Part shown: positions 47,107 through 55,634 of the stretch, one piece after another
How the letters are laid out: the number at the start of each line of letters is the position of its first letter
Numbering within the stretch: position 1 is the stretch's first letter
Origin: Spinactinospora alkalitolerans
Lineage (GTDB): Bacteria; Actinomycetota; Actinomycetes; Streptosporangiales; Streptosporangiaceae
NCBI RefSeq assembly: GCF_013408795.1
Contig: NZ_JACCCC010000001.1
Coordinates: 4,154,001-4,218,000 of the forward strand
Direction: 5' to 3'
DNA length: 64,000 nucleotides
Made by a program: the position numbers and the translations under genes
Notes under the pieces: generated by a model
Databases searched by the model: none
What the model was told of the DNA's origin: nothing
What the model saw: only the letters and a program-made list of their open reading frames with translations

Positions 47107-48354
47107 ATGACCGGTTTTCTGGACGCGATCCTCGACTCCATCGCCGACCTTCCCCCGTTCCTGGTGGCCGGGGTGGTTCTGGTCTTCATGGCGGTGGAGA
47201 CGACGGCGCTGGTCGGCCTGGTCGTTCCGGGGGACCCGGTGGTGGTGCTCGCGGGGGCGAGCGCCACCGACCCCGCCGAGTTCGCGCTGGTCTGCGCCGC
47301 GACGCTGACCGGGGCCCTGGCCGGGGAGAGCGGCGGCTACCTGATCGGCCGCAGGTTCGGCGACCGCTTCCGCCGCGGCCGGATGGGCCGCCTCATCAGC
47401 GAGCGCTACTGGCGGCACGCCGAGGACCTGCTGGCACACTCCGCCGGCCGCTGCACCGCGGGCGGCGGCGCGGCGCCGGTCCCGGGGCTGCGGCGCTGCC
47501 CGGGCTGCGGCCGGCGCGCCGGCGACGGCGGGATGGCGATCGTCGGCTCCCGGTTCGTCTCCGTGGTGCACGCCATCGTGCCGATCCTGGCGGGCACGGT
47601 GGGGATGCCGTTCCGGCGCTTCCTTCTGTGGGCCATGATCGGCAGTTCGGTCTGGACGCTGGTGTTCGCCGGGGCCGGCGCGCTGTTCCGCGCCTCCGTC
47701 GGGCCGGACGGCGGCGGCCTGACGGTCATCACCGGGGTGCTGCTGGTGCTGGGGCTGGGGCTGATGTTCACCGGCGGCGTCCGCGGCGGGGGCCGCGGGG
47801 GCGCGCGGATCCGGCGGCTACCCCAGCAGCGCGGGCAGCGGGTCGCCGAGGAGGATGACGGCGAACGCCCCGATGAGCATGAAGGGGCCGAACGGGATCT
47901 GGGTCTTGCGGGTGGCCCTGCCCAGCAGGATGAGCACGAGCCCGAAGCAGGCGGAGAGCAGGAACGCGGCGAAGGTGCCGGAGACCACGGCGCCGAGCCC
48001 GGTCCAGCCGAGGTACAGCCCGAGGAGCCCCGACAGCTTGACGTCGCCCCAGCCCATGCCGGCCGGGTAGATGAACCACAGCAGCCAGTAGAACGCCGCG
48101 AGGCCGGCCATCCCGATGAGCGCGCCCACCAGGTGCCCGTATCCGTTCCGCGCGGTCAGCGAGGCCAGGCCGACCAGCACCAGCGCCACGGGATAGGCCG
48201 GAAGGACCAGCGGGTTGGGCAGCCGGCGGGTGCGGGCGTCGATGACGGCGAGCAGCACGCCCCAGAGTCCGAAGAAGGCGAACGCGAGCAGTTCGAGCGG
48301 GGACCATTCCGGGCGCAGCAGCCCCAGCAGACCGAGTGCCGCGGCGGCCAGTGA
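47107..48354 (+). CDS. DedA-family membrane protein with run-on C terminus
   Basis: The start is ATG at 47107 ([17 protein letters not shown]). Residues 1-125 and 150-235 look like a DedA/VTT protein: [36 protein letters not shown] and [20 protein letters not shown] are typical, and five or so membrane helices are visible. DedA proteins are implicated in lipid carrier transport. Two things are odd. About 28 residues, including CPGC, are inserted after WRHAEDLLA where homologues have two or three. And no stop codon occurs at the expected end (about 47820): the frame runs 537 bases antisense into the peptidase gene. A frameshift or sequencing indel is possible. Confidence 0.6.
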   Translation: MTGFLDAILDSIADLPPFLVAGVVLVFMAVETTALVGLVVPGDPVVVLAGASATDPAEFALVCAATLTGALAGESGGYLIGRRFGDRFRRGRMGRLISERYWRHAEDLLAHSAGRCTAGGGAAPVPGLRRCPGCGRRAGDGGMAIVGSRFVSVVHAIVPILAGTVGMPFRRFLLWAMIGSSVWTLVFAGAGALFRASVGPDGGGLTVITGVLLVLGLGLMFTGGVRGGGRGGARIRRLPQQRGQRVAEEDDGERPDEHEGAERDLGLAGGPAQQDEHEPEAGGEQERGEGAGDHGAEPGPAEVQPEEPRQLDVAPAHAGRVDEPQQPVERREAGHPDERAHQVPVSVPRGQRGQADQHQRHGIGRKDQRVGQPAGAGVDDGEQHAPESEEGEREQFERGPFRAQQPQQTECRGGQ

Positions 48355-48621
48355 GGCGACCGCGGCGATCGGTGCGCGCACCCGGACCGCGCACGCCGCG
48401 CAGCGCCCGGTGCCGACCAGGCGCCCCGGCAGCGGGGCCCACCGGCGCCAGGCGACCCTGGCGCCGCAGTGCGGGCAGCACGGGGGCGGCGGCCCCGCGT
48501 CGTCGGGTCCGGGCTCGTAGTCGTGGAACAGCGGGACCACGCGCCCGGCGAAGGCGCCGGCCGCGCCGCCGAGGACGGCCAGGACCACGGCGGTGAGGAC
48601 GGCCGCGAGGGAGGGGGGCAT
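47818..48621 (-). CDS. Prepilin peptidase, A24 family
   Basis: A 267-residue polytopic membrane aspartic peptidase/methylase that processes type IV prepilin-like proteins. The catalytic aspartates are in [15 protein letters not shown] and [14 protein letters not shown] (the GxGD motif). An N-terminal cytoplasmic zinc-ribbon-like part has CCPHCGARVAWRRWAP and CAAC. Seven to eight helices follow. No pilin genes are in this window. The start is ATG at 48621. Its 3' portion is fully overlapped by the run-on of the convergent DedA frame. Confidence 0.9.
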   Translation of the reverse strand: MPPSLAAVLTAVVLAVLGGAAGAFAGRVVPLFHDYEPGPDDAGPPPPCCPHCGARVAWRRWAPLPGRLVGTGRCAACAVRVRAPIAAVASLAAAALGLLGLLRPEWSPLELLAFAFFGLWGVLLAVIDARTRRLPNPLVLPAYPVALVLVGLASLTARNGYGHLVGALIGMAGLAAFYWLLWFIYPAGMGWGDVKLSGLLGLYLGWTGLGAVVSGTFAAFLLSACFGLVLILLGRATRKTQIPFGPFMLIGAFAVILLGDPLPALLG

Positions 48622-48728
48622 GGGCCGAACTCTAGGACATCGCGGCCGACCGGTTCCTCCGCTTCCTCCGTGCCGGGGCGCCGGAAAAGGTAAGGCCGGG
48701 ATCGGCGGAACCCGCCTGCCGTGAAGAC

Positions 48729-49412
48729 TCACCCCAGGGCCAGGTCGTGCACGCCGGTTCCGGCCAGGGCCGGACGTCCGGGGTCGCCGGGGAGTTCACG
48801 GCCGGTCGCGGCCCTGACCAGGCGCAGCCCGCTGAGCCCGGTGCGCGCCAGCGCCTCCTTGTCGGCCCGCTCGGTCAGGAGCCCCTCCACGACGGCCAGG
48901 GCCTCCGGTGCCGTCCACGGGGCGCGCTCCAGCGCGTCGGCCAGGTCCAGGCCGTGCAGGACGAGCTCGACGACCCGCGTCGCCAGGAAGTCGGTGAGCA
49001 GCATCGCATCGCCGTGCCGGGTCCGCACGACCCGGTTCTCGGGCGCGGCGTCGAGTTGCGGCCGCAGCTCCCGCCAGACCCGTTCGCCCCGCGCGACGAT
49101 CCCGCGCGGGTCGGCGTGGCCCCGCGCAGCCTCCTGCGCGCTGCGTACCCGGTCGTCGTTGACCTCGGAGGAGAACCGGGCGTCCGGGCTGTAGTAGTCG
49201 ACCGCGGACCTCTCCGCGCGCTCCGGGGCCGGCTCGGCCGGCATCACGGCCACCCGGTGCAGCGCGCCGAGGGTGTGCGCGGCCAGCGCCGCCACGTCTC
49301 AGGGCTCGCACCGGGTCGGTCGGCGGAAGTCCGCGGCGCCGAGGGCCGCGAGCCGTTCGAGCAGGATCCCGGTCTCCGCGCTCAGCGCGGACAGTACTGC
49401 GCGACGTCGCAT
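48729..49412 (-). pseudogene. DinB/MDMPI-type protein gene interrupted by an in-frame TGA
   Basis: From ATG 49412 the frame reads MRRRAVLSALSAETGILLER and, after 37 codons, meets TGA at 49301-49299 in the context RCEP-stop-DVAALAAHTLGALHR. Mycothiol-dependent maleylpyruvate isomerase-like (MDMPI/DinB fold) proteins normally have a tryptophan (TGG) exactly there (C-x-x-W-x-V-x-D/A-x-x-A-H). Downstream the frame is open to 48729 and includes FLATRVVELVLHGLDLADAL, typical of the family, so the rest of the protein looks intact at about 227 residues. Either the gene has just been inactivated by one base, or the downstream part is translated from GTG 49295. Confidence 0.75.
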
Positions 49413-49510
49413 GGGCGACAGGCTAGAGGGGCCCCGCCCCGCCCGGTTCGGGGATCCCCGCGGATCGGCCGCCGCGGAGCGCCGCCGGAGCCGCGGCCCC
49501 TCCGGCCCGG

Positions 49511-50215
49511 TCAGTCCTCGCGCCTGGCGCGGACCACGGCGCTGAGTTCGACGCCCCCGGGGAGCATCGGGGCGAGTTCGTCGGCCAGGCGCTGGGCGAC
49601 CCGGCGCAGGGACTCGTCGTCGCGCCGGTCCAGTTCCAGGCGCACGCCGATGTCAGCGCGCTCGGAGTCGTGGATGCGCACGCGCTCGATCCCGAACTCG
49701 GTGTGGGTGATCCGGTAGATCATCGCCAGGACCTGCGGGTCCTCCTTGGGCGCCGGGACGGCCCCCTTCTCGGCGAGGGCGGTGAGGAACCGGCCCTGGA
49801 CGGCGTAGGTGACCGGGCCCGCGATGTCGACCACGAGGGCGTCGGCCCCCTCTTCGACGGCGGCCTGGCACGCCTCCACCGTGCTCGTGGGCACCGGCCG
49901 GGCGTCCTTGCGCCAGAGTCCGGCGGTCTCGACGGAGGTGAAGGCGAGCACGCCCCTGCGGCCGTCCTTGCCGACCAGGATCGGCAGCGCCACCTCGCTC
50001 TTCTTGTCCCGCTTGAGGCCGTCGGCGCCCTCTTCGACCTCCGTCGGGACGGTGACCACCGGCACCAGGAGCCGGGACGGGGCGAGCACGGCCAGTACCT
50101 GGCGGTCGCCGACGGCGCCTTCGGCGTAGGCCGCCAGCTTCTCACTCACCTGGGGGTCGGCGCTTCCGTCGTCATCGCGGAAGTTGCGTGCGCCGATGAT
50201 GCTGGGTCCCGTCAC
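49511..50215 (-). CDS. SseB-domain protein
   Basis: A 234-residue cytoplasmic protein whose N-terminal half shows the SseB N-terminal domain: LAAYAEGAVGDRQVLAVLAP, VPVVTVPTEVEE and GRRGVLAFTSVETAGLW. The second half is less conserved, with DPQVLAMIYRITHTEFGIER and an acidic end. Actinobacterial members have no assigned function. The start is GTG at 50215. No operon partner is obvious; the next leftward gene upstream is marR, 62 bases away. Confidence 0.85.
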   Translation of the reverse strand: MTGPSIIGARNFRDDDGSADPQVSEKLAAYAEGAVGDRQVLAVLAPSRLLVPVVTVPTEVEEGADGLKRDKKSEVALPILVGKDGRRGVLAFTSVETAGLWRKDARPVPTSTVEACQAAVEEGADALVVDIAGPVTYAVQGRFLTALAEKGAVPAPKEDPQVLAMIYRITHTEFGIERVRIHDSERADIGVRLELDRRDDESLRRVAQRLADELAPMLPGGVELSAVVRARRED

Positions 50216-50277
50216 GACACGTGACTCTACTTGCTCCGGGTGGGCGCGGGTGGGCGGATCAGGTCAAAAGAGGGCGG

Positions 50278-50754
50278 TCACCGCGGTTCGTCGCCGCGCA
50301 GGCCGCGTTCGACGATCTCCATGATCTCGCCGAGCCGCTTGACCTGCTCGTCGCTGAGCCGCTCGAAGAGGCCGGCGCGGACGGCGGCGACGTGGCCGGG
50401 CGCGGCCTCCCGCAGCGCCTTCTCCCCCTGGGCGGTGAGCACGGCCCAGGAGCCGCGCCGGTCCTCCGAGCAGCTCTCCCTGCGCACGTGGCCGTCGCGT
50501 TCCAGGCGTGCCACCTGATGGGAGAGGCGGCTCTTGGAGACGATCACGGTGTCGGCGAGGGTGCGCATGCGCATCCGCTGCCCCTCGGCCTCCGAGAGGT
50601 GCACCAGGATGCCGTACTCGACGAGGGTGAGACCGTTGCGTCTTTGCAGATCGCGGTCGAGACGCTCCTCCAGCAGGGAGTTGACGACGAGGTAGCTCCG
50701 CCAGATTCGCTGCTCGTCGGCGTCCAGCCAGTCGACCTCGCTCATGTCGGACAT
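50278..50754 (-). CDS. MarR-family transcriptional regulator
   Basis: A 158-residue winged-helix regulator. The dimerisation helix WRSYLVVNSLLEERLDRDLQ precedes the winged HTH: LTLVEYGILVHLSEAEG, MRTLADTVIVSKSRLSHQVA, RLERDGHVRRESCSEDRRGS, then the C-terminal helices. It is divergent from yceI, with GAAAG/CTTTC repeats between, so control of yceI and autoregulation are inferred. The start is ATG at 50754 (MSDMSEVDW); ATG at 50745 is an alternative. Neither has a clear Shine-Dalgarno, and leaderless translation is possible. Confidence 0.92.
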   Translation of the reverse strand: MSDMSEVDWLDADEQRIWRSYLVVNSLLEERLDRDLQRRNGLTLVEYGILVHLSEAEGQRMRMRTLADTVIVSKSRLSHQVARLERDGHVRRESCSEDRRGSWAVLTAQGEKALREAAPGHVAAVRAGLFERLSDEQVKRLGEIMEIVERGLRGDEPR

Positions 50755-50794
50755 CGTACTTGCGCGTCCATGATTTCCGACTATCCTTTTTCCT

Positions 50795-50821
50795 AGAAAG
50801 ATTCTTTCGAAGAAAGTTTCT
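50795..50821. promoter_or_regulatory. Overlapping inverted repeats between marR and yceI, likely operator
   Basis: GAAAG (50796-50800), CTTTC (50804-50808), GAAAG (50812-50816) and TTTCT (50817-50821) form alternating inverted half-sites in an A+T-rich patch within otherwise G+C-rich DNA. The position midway between divergent marR and yceI suits a MarR-type operator. Which pairing is bound cannot be told. Confidence 0.6.
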
Positions 50822-50880
50822 CGCCGCCGCGTCCGGCGGCGGGGACGTCCCGCCCGACTCCGACGACCACAGGAGACACC

Positions 50881-51426
50881 ATGGTCCAGCAGCAGATACT
50901 CCCGGGCACCTGGCAGATCGACGCCGCCCACTCCGAGGTCGGTTTCTCGGTCCGGCACATGATGGTCAGCAGGGTGCGCGGCCGGTTCGAGAAGTTCGAC
51001 GCCACGCTGACCGTCCCCGAGGACCCCGCCCAGTCCTCGGTGCGCGCCACCATCGACGCCTCCTCGATCAACACCAACCAGGAGCAGCGCGACGAGCACG
51101 TGCGCTCCGCCGACTTCTTCGACGCCGCCGACCACCCGGAGTTCACCTTCGTCTCCACCGGGATCCGCCAGGACGGCGAGGACCTCGTCGTCACCGGCGA
51201 CCTCACCATCAAGGGCAACACCCGCCCGGTCGAGCTCGCCATGGAGTTCAACGGCGCCACCGTCGACCCCTACGGCATGCAGCGCGCCGGTTTCCACGCC
51301 GAGACCGAGATCAGCCGCAAGGCGTTCGGCGTGGACATCGAGACGCCGATGGAGAGCGGCGGCGTGGTCGTGGGCGACAAGATCAAGATCGAGATCGACG
51401 CCGAGTTCACCCGCCAGGACGGCTGA
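50881..51426 (+). CDS. YceI-family protein, lipocalin-like isoprenoid-binding fold
   Basis: A 181-residue protein with the YceI beta-barrel. WQIDAAHSEVGFSVRHMMVS is the conserved start, followed by VRGRFEKFDATLTV, EQRDEHVRSADFFDAADHPE, LTIKGNTRPVELAMEF and FHAETEISRKAFGVDIETPM. YceI proteins bind polyprenyl chains; periplasmic ones are stress-linked. No signal peptide is visible, so it is probably cytoplasmic. Divergent marR is the likely regulator. The start is ATG at 50881 behind AGGAGA. Confidence 0.95.
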   Translation: MVQQQILPGTWQIDAAHSEVGFSVRHMMVSRVRGRFEKFDATLTVPEDPAQSSVRATIDASSINTNQEQRDEHVRSADFFDAADHPEFTFVSTGIRQDGEDLVVTGDLTIKGNTRPVELAMEFNGATVDPYGMQRAGFHAETEISRKAFGVDIETPMESGGVVVGDKIKIEIDAEFTRQDG

Positions 51427-51457
51427 GCCCCTCTCCCTGCGGCTCCGGCCCGGTGAC

Positions 51458-51502
51458 GGCCCCGCTGCGCGCAGCGGGGCCGCCGGTGCGTGCACCGGCG
51501 GC
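51458..51502. terminator. Double hairpin between yceI and the CoA-transferase gene
   Basis: GGCCCCGCTGCG and its exact complement form a 24-base palindrome at 51458-51481. A second hairpin (GCCGCCGGTGC / GCACCGGCGGC, 51479-51502) overlaps it by three bases. It stands between convergent genes and can serve both. Confidence 0.75.
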
Positions 51503-51548
51503 CCCGTCAGCCGTTCTCCGCGGACCGGGGAGCCCGCGCGTTCCCGCG

Positions 51549-52751
51549 CTAGCCGCGGGCGTCGAGTTCGTCCAGCCAGGCGCGGACGCTGTCGTTGTGC
51601 TCGCCCAGAGTGGGCGGCGGCAGGTGCTCGGAGCGGCCGGCAGCGCCTTCGGCGCCCTCCTGCGAGCGGGCGTCGAAGCGCACGGCGGGGCCGGGCAGGT
51701 CGATCGCGCCGAGCACCGGGTGGTCGACCGTGAGCAGCAGGCCCTGCGAGCGCGTCTGGTCCCACTCGTAGACCTGGTCGACGGTGCGGATCGCGCCGCA
51801 GGGGATGCCGACCTCGCCGATGCGGGCCAGCCATGTGTCGCGGGGCGCGGTGGCCAGCACCGCCTCGATCTCGGCGTTGAGGTCCGGGCGGTTGGCGACC
51901 CGGTCGGCGTTGCGGGCGAAGCGCGGGTCGGCCGCGTCGATGCCGAGCAGGCCGGCGAACTTGGCCCACTGCCCCTCGCTGGCGACCGCCACCTGGAGCA
52001 TGCCGTCGGCGCAGGAGTAGGCGCCGTAGGGCGCGATCGAGGGGTGGTGGTTGCCGATGGGCCGGGGGACCTCCCCCGCCACGGTCCAACGCGTCCCCTG
52101 GAAGGCGTGCACCCCGACGATGGAGGACAGCAGCGAGGTGCGCACCACCCGGCCCTCTCCGGTCCGCTCCCGCTCGTACAGGGCGCTGAGCGTGCCGTAG
52201 GCGCCGTGCAGCCCGGCGAGCAGGTCGCCGATGGGCACCCCGACCTTGGTGGGCTCCTCCTGCGAGGGACCGGTGATGCTCATCAGGCCGGCCTCGCCCT
52301 GGGCGATCTGGTCGTAGCCGGCCCGCCCGCCTTCGGGGCCGTCGTGGCCGAACCCGCTGATCGAGCAGATCACCAGGCGGGGGTTGAGCTCGTGCAGCCT
52401 CTCCATGGAGAAGCCCAGCCGGTCCAGCACGCCGGGGCGGAAGTTCTCCACGAGCACGTCGCTGGCCCGCACCAGCCGGGTGAGCTGCTCGCGGCCGTCG
52501 TCGGACTTCAGGTCCAGCTCGACCGACTCCTTGTTGCGGTTGCACGAGAGGAAGTAGGTGCTGATCGGCTCGTCGTCGGGTCCGACGAACGGCGGCCCCC
52601 AGCCCCGGGTGTCGTCGCCGGTCCCCGGCTGCTCCACCTTGATGACCCGTGCGCCCAGGTCGCCGAGGAGCATCGCGGCGTGCGGCCCGGCCAGGGCGCG
52701 CGACAGATCCAGCACCACGATGCCGGACAGCGGTCCGCCGGCGTTCGTCAT
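51549..52751 (-). CDS. Class III CoA-transferase (CaiB/BaiF family)
   Basis: A 400-residue CoA-transferase of the formyl-CoA/succinyl-CoA type. Typical segments are LSGIVVLDLSRALAGPHAAM, LGDLGARVIKVEQPG, LLVENFRPG-type VLVENFRPGVLDRLGF, and SISGFGHDGPEGGRAGYDQI, where the aspartate of GYDQI is the catalytic nucleophile position. It moves CoA between carboxylic acids; the substrate is unknown. The start is ATG at 52751 (MTNAGGPLSG) behind GAGGAGGGG. It has its own putative promoter/operator. Confidence 0.92.
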   Translation of the reverse strand: MTNAGGPLSGIVVLDLSRALAGPHAAMLLGDLGARVIKVEQPGTGDDTRGWGPPFVGPDDEPISTYFLSCNRNKESVELDLKSDDGREQLTRLVRASDVLVENFRPGVLDRLGFSMERLHELNPRLVICSISGFGHDGPEGGRAGYDQIAQGEAGLMSITGPSQEEPTKVGVPIGDLLAGLHGAYGTLSALYERERTGEGRVVRTSLLSSIVGVHAFQGTRWTVAGEVPRPIGNHHPSIAPYGAYSCADGMLQVAVASEGQWAKFAGLLGIDAADPRFARNADRVANRPDLNAEIEAVLATAPRDTWLARIGEVGIPCGAIRTVDQVYEWDQTRSQGLLLTVDHPVLGAIDLPGPAVRFDARSQEGAEGAAGRSEHLPPPTLGEHNDSVRAWLDELDARG

Positions 52752-52821
52752 TGACAACCCCTCCTCGAAGAAGACTCCGGCCGGACCCCGGGTTCTTCCG
52801 GACGCGGCGCGGCGCCGGAAA

Positions 52822-52852
52822 ATTGGCCTAGCCAATGAGCCAATGTAACCAA
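52822..52852 (-). promoter_or_regulatory. Candidate promoter with ATTGGC half-sites for the CoA-transferase gene
   Basis: ATTGGC (52822-52827) and GCCAAT (52831-52836) form an inverted repeat with a 3-base spacer, and a third GCCAAT follows at 52839-52844. On the minus strand TTGGTT (52852-52847) and TAGGCC (52830-52825) are spaced by 16 bases as -35 and weak -10, so a bound regulator would cover the promoter. Confidence 0.45.
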
Positions 52853-52994
52853 CGCCCCCATCCCCCGACAAGGCCGGTCCCCTAAGGGAAATACCCGGAC
52901 GATCGCGCGCGACCCGGCGAGTCGGCCTCGCCTACCCTGGAGAGCACCGACGTTCGCGTCCAACAGCCGACCAGCCGAAAGACAGCGCCTGCAG

Positions 52995-55634
52995 ATGGCC
53001 ACATCCGAGCCCTCCGACCCGACCTCGCCAACGCGCAAGGTCGAACCCGTGGCGCCCACCACCAGGCTCGACCGCGGTCAGGGCCGGACGCGTTGGGTCA
53101 CCGCCGTGCTGCGGCCGGGCGGCGCCAGGGCCGCGGCTCCCGTCGAGGCCGAACGCACGGCCACGCTGCCCGCGCAGCCGCGCACCCGCCGCCTCGACAC
53201 CCCCGCGCGCGGCGCGGCGGCCGACCCGCCGTGGTGGCGCCGCGTGCTGCGCCCGCTGCTGGAGTGGTTCAGCAGACTGGTCTCCCGGGTCGTGGTGGGC
53301 CCGGCCGGGGAGCTCGACTACGCCATCCCCGCCGAACTGCGGCGCGACTACGATGTCCTGGACCACATCGGCTCCGGCGGGGAGGCCGTCGTCTACCTCG
53401 CCGAGCCCGTCGAGAGGACCGGTGCGGCCGGGCGGGCCGACGGCGCCCCGGCGCGCAGGATCGCGCTCAAGGTCTACCGCCCGGGCCACGACATCAACCG
53501 GGAGCTGCTCGACCGGCTGCGCGCCCGCGGCACCGCCGACCCGCACGCCCCCGCCATCCACGGCTACGGCCACGCCCGCAGCTCCTGGGGCGAGGAGCTG
53601 GCCTGGGAGGCCCAGGAGTACTTCGCCGACGGATCGCTGCGCGCCCTGATCGACGAGGCGCCCCTGCCGCAGGACCGAGCCCGCCTGATCGTCGCCGCGG
53701 TCGCCGAGTGCCTGCACCACTGGCAGGAGTCGCTGCAGCACAACCACACCGACGTCAAACCGGAGAACCTGCTGGTGCGGCGGCTCGACCCGCCGGTCTT
53801 CGCGCTCACCGACTTCGGCGGCGCGGTCCGCGCCACCATGAGCCGGGTCTACGGCGGACTGGCCATCACCGAGGACTACGCGGCCCCCGAGGTCGTCGAA
53901 GGCCGCCGCGAGGCGCCCGCGGCGTGGTGGTCGCTGGGCGTGATGGTGCACGAGCTGATGACCGGCCGGCGGCCGGCGCGGGGGGAGAACTGGCTGACCG
54001 CGCGCACCACCGAGGTCGACGTCTCCGCCATCACCGATGAGCGCTGGCGGCTGCTGGCGCGCGGCCTGCTCACCCCCGTGCCCGATGCGCGCTGGGGCCA
54101 CGCCGAGGTCGTGCAGTGGCTGGCCGGCGAGCGCCCGCAGGTGGTCAAGGCGCGCAGGCACGCCCCCATCAGGTTCGCCGACGTCTCCCACGACGATCCG
54201 CCCAGCCTCGCCTTCGACCTGCTGGACCGCTCCGACAAGGGCGAAGTGTGGCTGCGCACGCACAGCCGGATCCTGCGCACCTGGCTGGACCGCGAGGTCC
54301 GCGACTTCACCTTCGACCGCGGCCATCTGACGCAGTTGGAGGAGCACCCCGAGCGCGCGCACCTGGCCATCAGCGCGCTGGCCGCGCGGTTCGTCCCGGG
54401 CATGCCGCCACGCTACCGGGGCCACGAGGTCAGCGCGGAGGGCGTGCTCGCGCTCGCCACCGGCGAGGGCAGCCGACACGCCGCGCTGCGCGAGGCCGTC
54501 GAACTGGGCGCGCTCGGCTTCGCCGCCCGGCACTGGTGCGACCATCCCGGATGCCGCGCCGAGGGCACCAACCGGTGCGCCCTGCTGGAGCGGGTCCAGC
54601 ACGAGGTCCCGCTGGTGATGCGGCAGGTCGAGACGACCGTCGACCGGCTGGCGCGCACCGATGCCCAGGGGCCGGACCGGCCCGGCGCGCACGAATGGGA
54701 CGCCGCGTGGGCGCGCGCCGTCGAGCTCGTCCTCGATCCCGAAGCCCCTGCGCGCCACCGGCGGCTGCTGCGCGCGCAGTCCTGGCACCCGGCGCAGCGC
54801 AGCGACGCCCCGCGCACGCCGTGGTGGCGGGAGCAGCGCGGGATCGGCCTGCGCGGGCGGCGGGGCGAGGTGACCGCGAACGCCGCGCTGGTCACCGCCG
54901 TGCTGCTGCTGCCGAGCGCGGCGCGGGCCGGCGCCCTGCAGCGGGACCGCGACCGCGAGGACAGCCGCGCGCGCCGCCGGGGCCTGTGGGAACGGACGGT
55001 CAACGCTGCGGGCGCCGGGTGGGCGGGCCTGCGCGAACGGCTGTCAGGGCCCCGCGGCGCCCCGCCGCACGACCCCGCGGGTCCTCCGCCCTACTCCGCC
55101 GACGGGCGGCCGCTGACCGCCTCCGAGCACCGCCGGGCCGAGCGCCGCCGTGCGGCCGAGGCCGAGCGGGTGAACCGCGGCATGCGCCAGATCCAGCGCG
55201 CGATGGGCGCCGGCCGCTGCCGCAGGTTCGCCTACCCGGCCGGGCTGCTGGGCGTGCTCGACGGCGTCGGCCTGTGGCTGTGGGAGTCCCGCGGCCTGTC
55301 CGGCGACACGCCCGCCCTGACCTCGGCGCTGGACGCGCTGACCGCGTTCGCCGGCAGCGCCCCGATCAGCGCGCTGTCCGGACTCGCCCGCGGCGCCATG
55401 GCGCTGATCCCCGGCGGGGTCGGCCTGGTGTGGTGGTTCTCCGTGGCCCTGGGCCTCGCCCTGTGGCTGCTCGGCCGCACAGCGGCCAACCGGCGCCGCA
55501 AGGCCAGAACCCAGCTCATGGCCTACCGCCTGGCCGTGGCGGGTTCGATCGTGATGGCCGTGCGCCTGCTCGCCGGCGGACTGTTCTACCTGGGTACGGG
55601 CGTGCTGATCCCAGTGAGTATGATCACTGGTTGA
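52995..55634 (+). CDS. Membrane-anchored protein kinase with uncharacterised C-terminal domains
   Basis: An 879-residue protein. The kinase domain (about 117-385) has the glycine loop GSGGEAVVY (126-134), the ATP lysine in ALKVYRPG (Lys159), HTDVKPENLL with catalytic Asp253, DFGG from 273, and YAAPEVVEG, so it looks active; HTD in place of HRD makes it a non-RD kinase. Residues about 400-600 form a domain I do not recognise (RFVPGMPPRYRGHE, and Cys515/520/528 in a CDHPGC...C pattern). An arginine-rich stretch follows, then three to four membrane helices end the protein (about 735-879). The aldose-epimerase gene overlaps its stop (TGATG). Target unknown. Confidence 0.87.
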   Translation: MATSEPSDPTSPTRKVEPVAPTTRLDRGQGRTRWVTAVLRPGGARAAAPVEAERTATLPAQPRTRRLDTPARGAAADPPWWRRVLRPLLEWFSRLVSRVVVGPAGELDYAIPAELRRDYDVLDHIGSGGEAVVYLAEPVERTGAAGRADGAPARRIALKVYRPGHDINRELLDRLRARGTADPHAPAIHGYGHARSSWGEELAWEAQEYFADGSLRALIDEAPLPQDRARLIVAAVAECLHHWQESLQHNHTDVKPENLLVRRLDPPVFALTDFGGAVRATMSRVYGGLAITEDYAAPEVVEGRREAPAAWWSLGVMVHELMTGRRPARGENWLTARTTEVDVSAITDERWRLLARGLLTPVPDARWGHAEVVQWLAGERPQVVKARRHAPIRFADVSHDDPPSLAFDLLDRSDKGEVWLRTHSRILRTWLDREVRDFTFDRGHLTQLEEHPERAHLAISALAARFVPGMPPRYRGHEVSAEGVLALATGEGSRHAALREAVELGALGFAARHWCDHPGCRAEGTNRCALLERVQHEVPLVMRQVETTVDRLARTDAQGPDRPGAHEWDAAWARAVELVLDPEAPARHRRLLRAQSWHPAQRSDAPRTPWWREQRGIGLRGRRGEVTANAALVTAVLLLPSAARAGALQRDRDREDSRARRRGLWERTVNAAGAGWAGLRERLSGPRGAPPHDPAGPPPYSADGRPLTASEHRRAERRRAAEAERVNRGMRQIQRAMGAGRCRRFAYPAGLLGVLDGVGLWLWESRGLSGDTPALTSALDALTAFAGSAPISALSGLARGAMALIPGGVGLVWWFSVALGLALWLLGRTAANRRRKARTQLMAYRLAVAGSIVMAVRLLAGGLFYLGTGVLIPVSMITG

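Noticed and set aside
47821-48354. The C-terminal 178 residues of the DedA frame as a genuine domain
   Set aside because: It is the antisense shadow of a membrane-protein gene, hydrophilic and Gln/Glu/Pro-rich; it is kept in the annotated span only because no stop codon precedes it.
49299-49301. Selenocysteine at the in-frame TGA
   Set aside because: The conserved residue at that place is tryptophan, not cysteine, and no SECIS-like hairpin or selenocysteine genes are seen.
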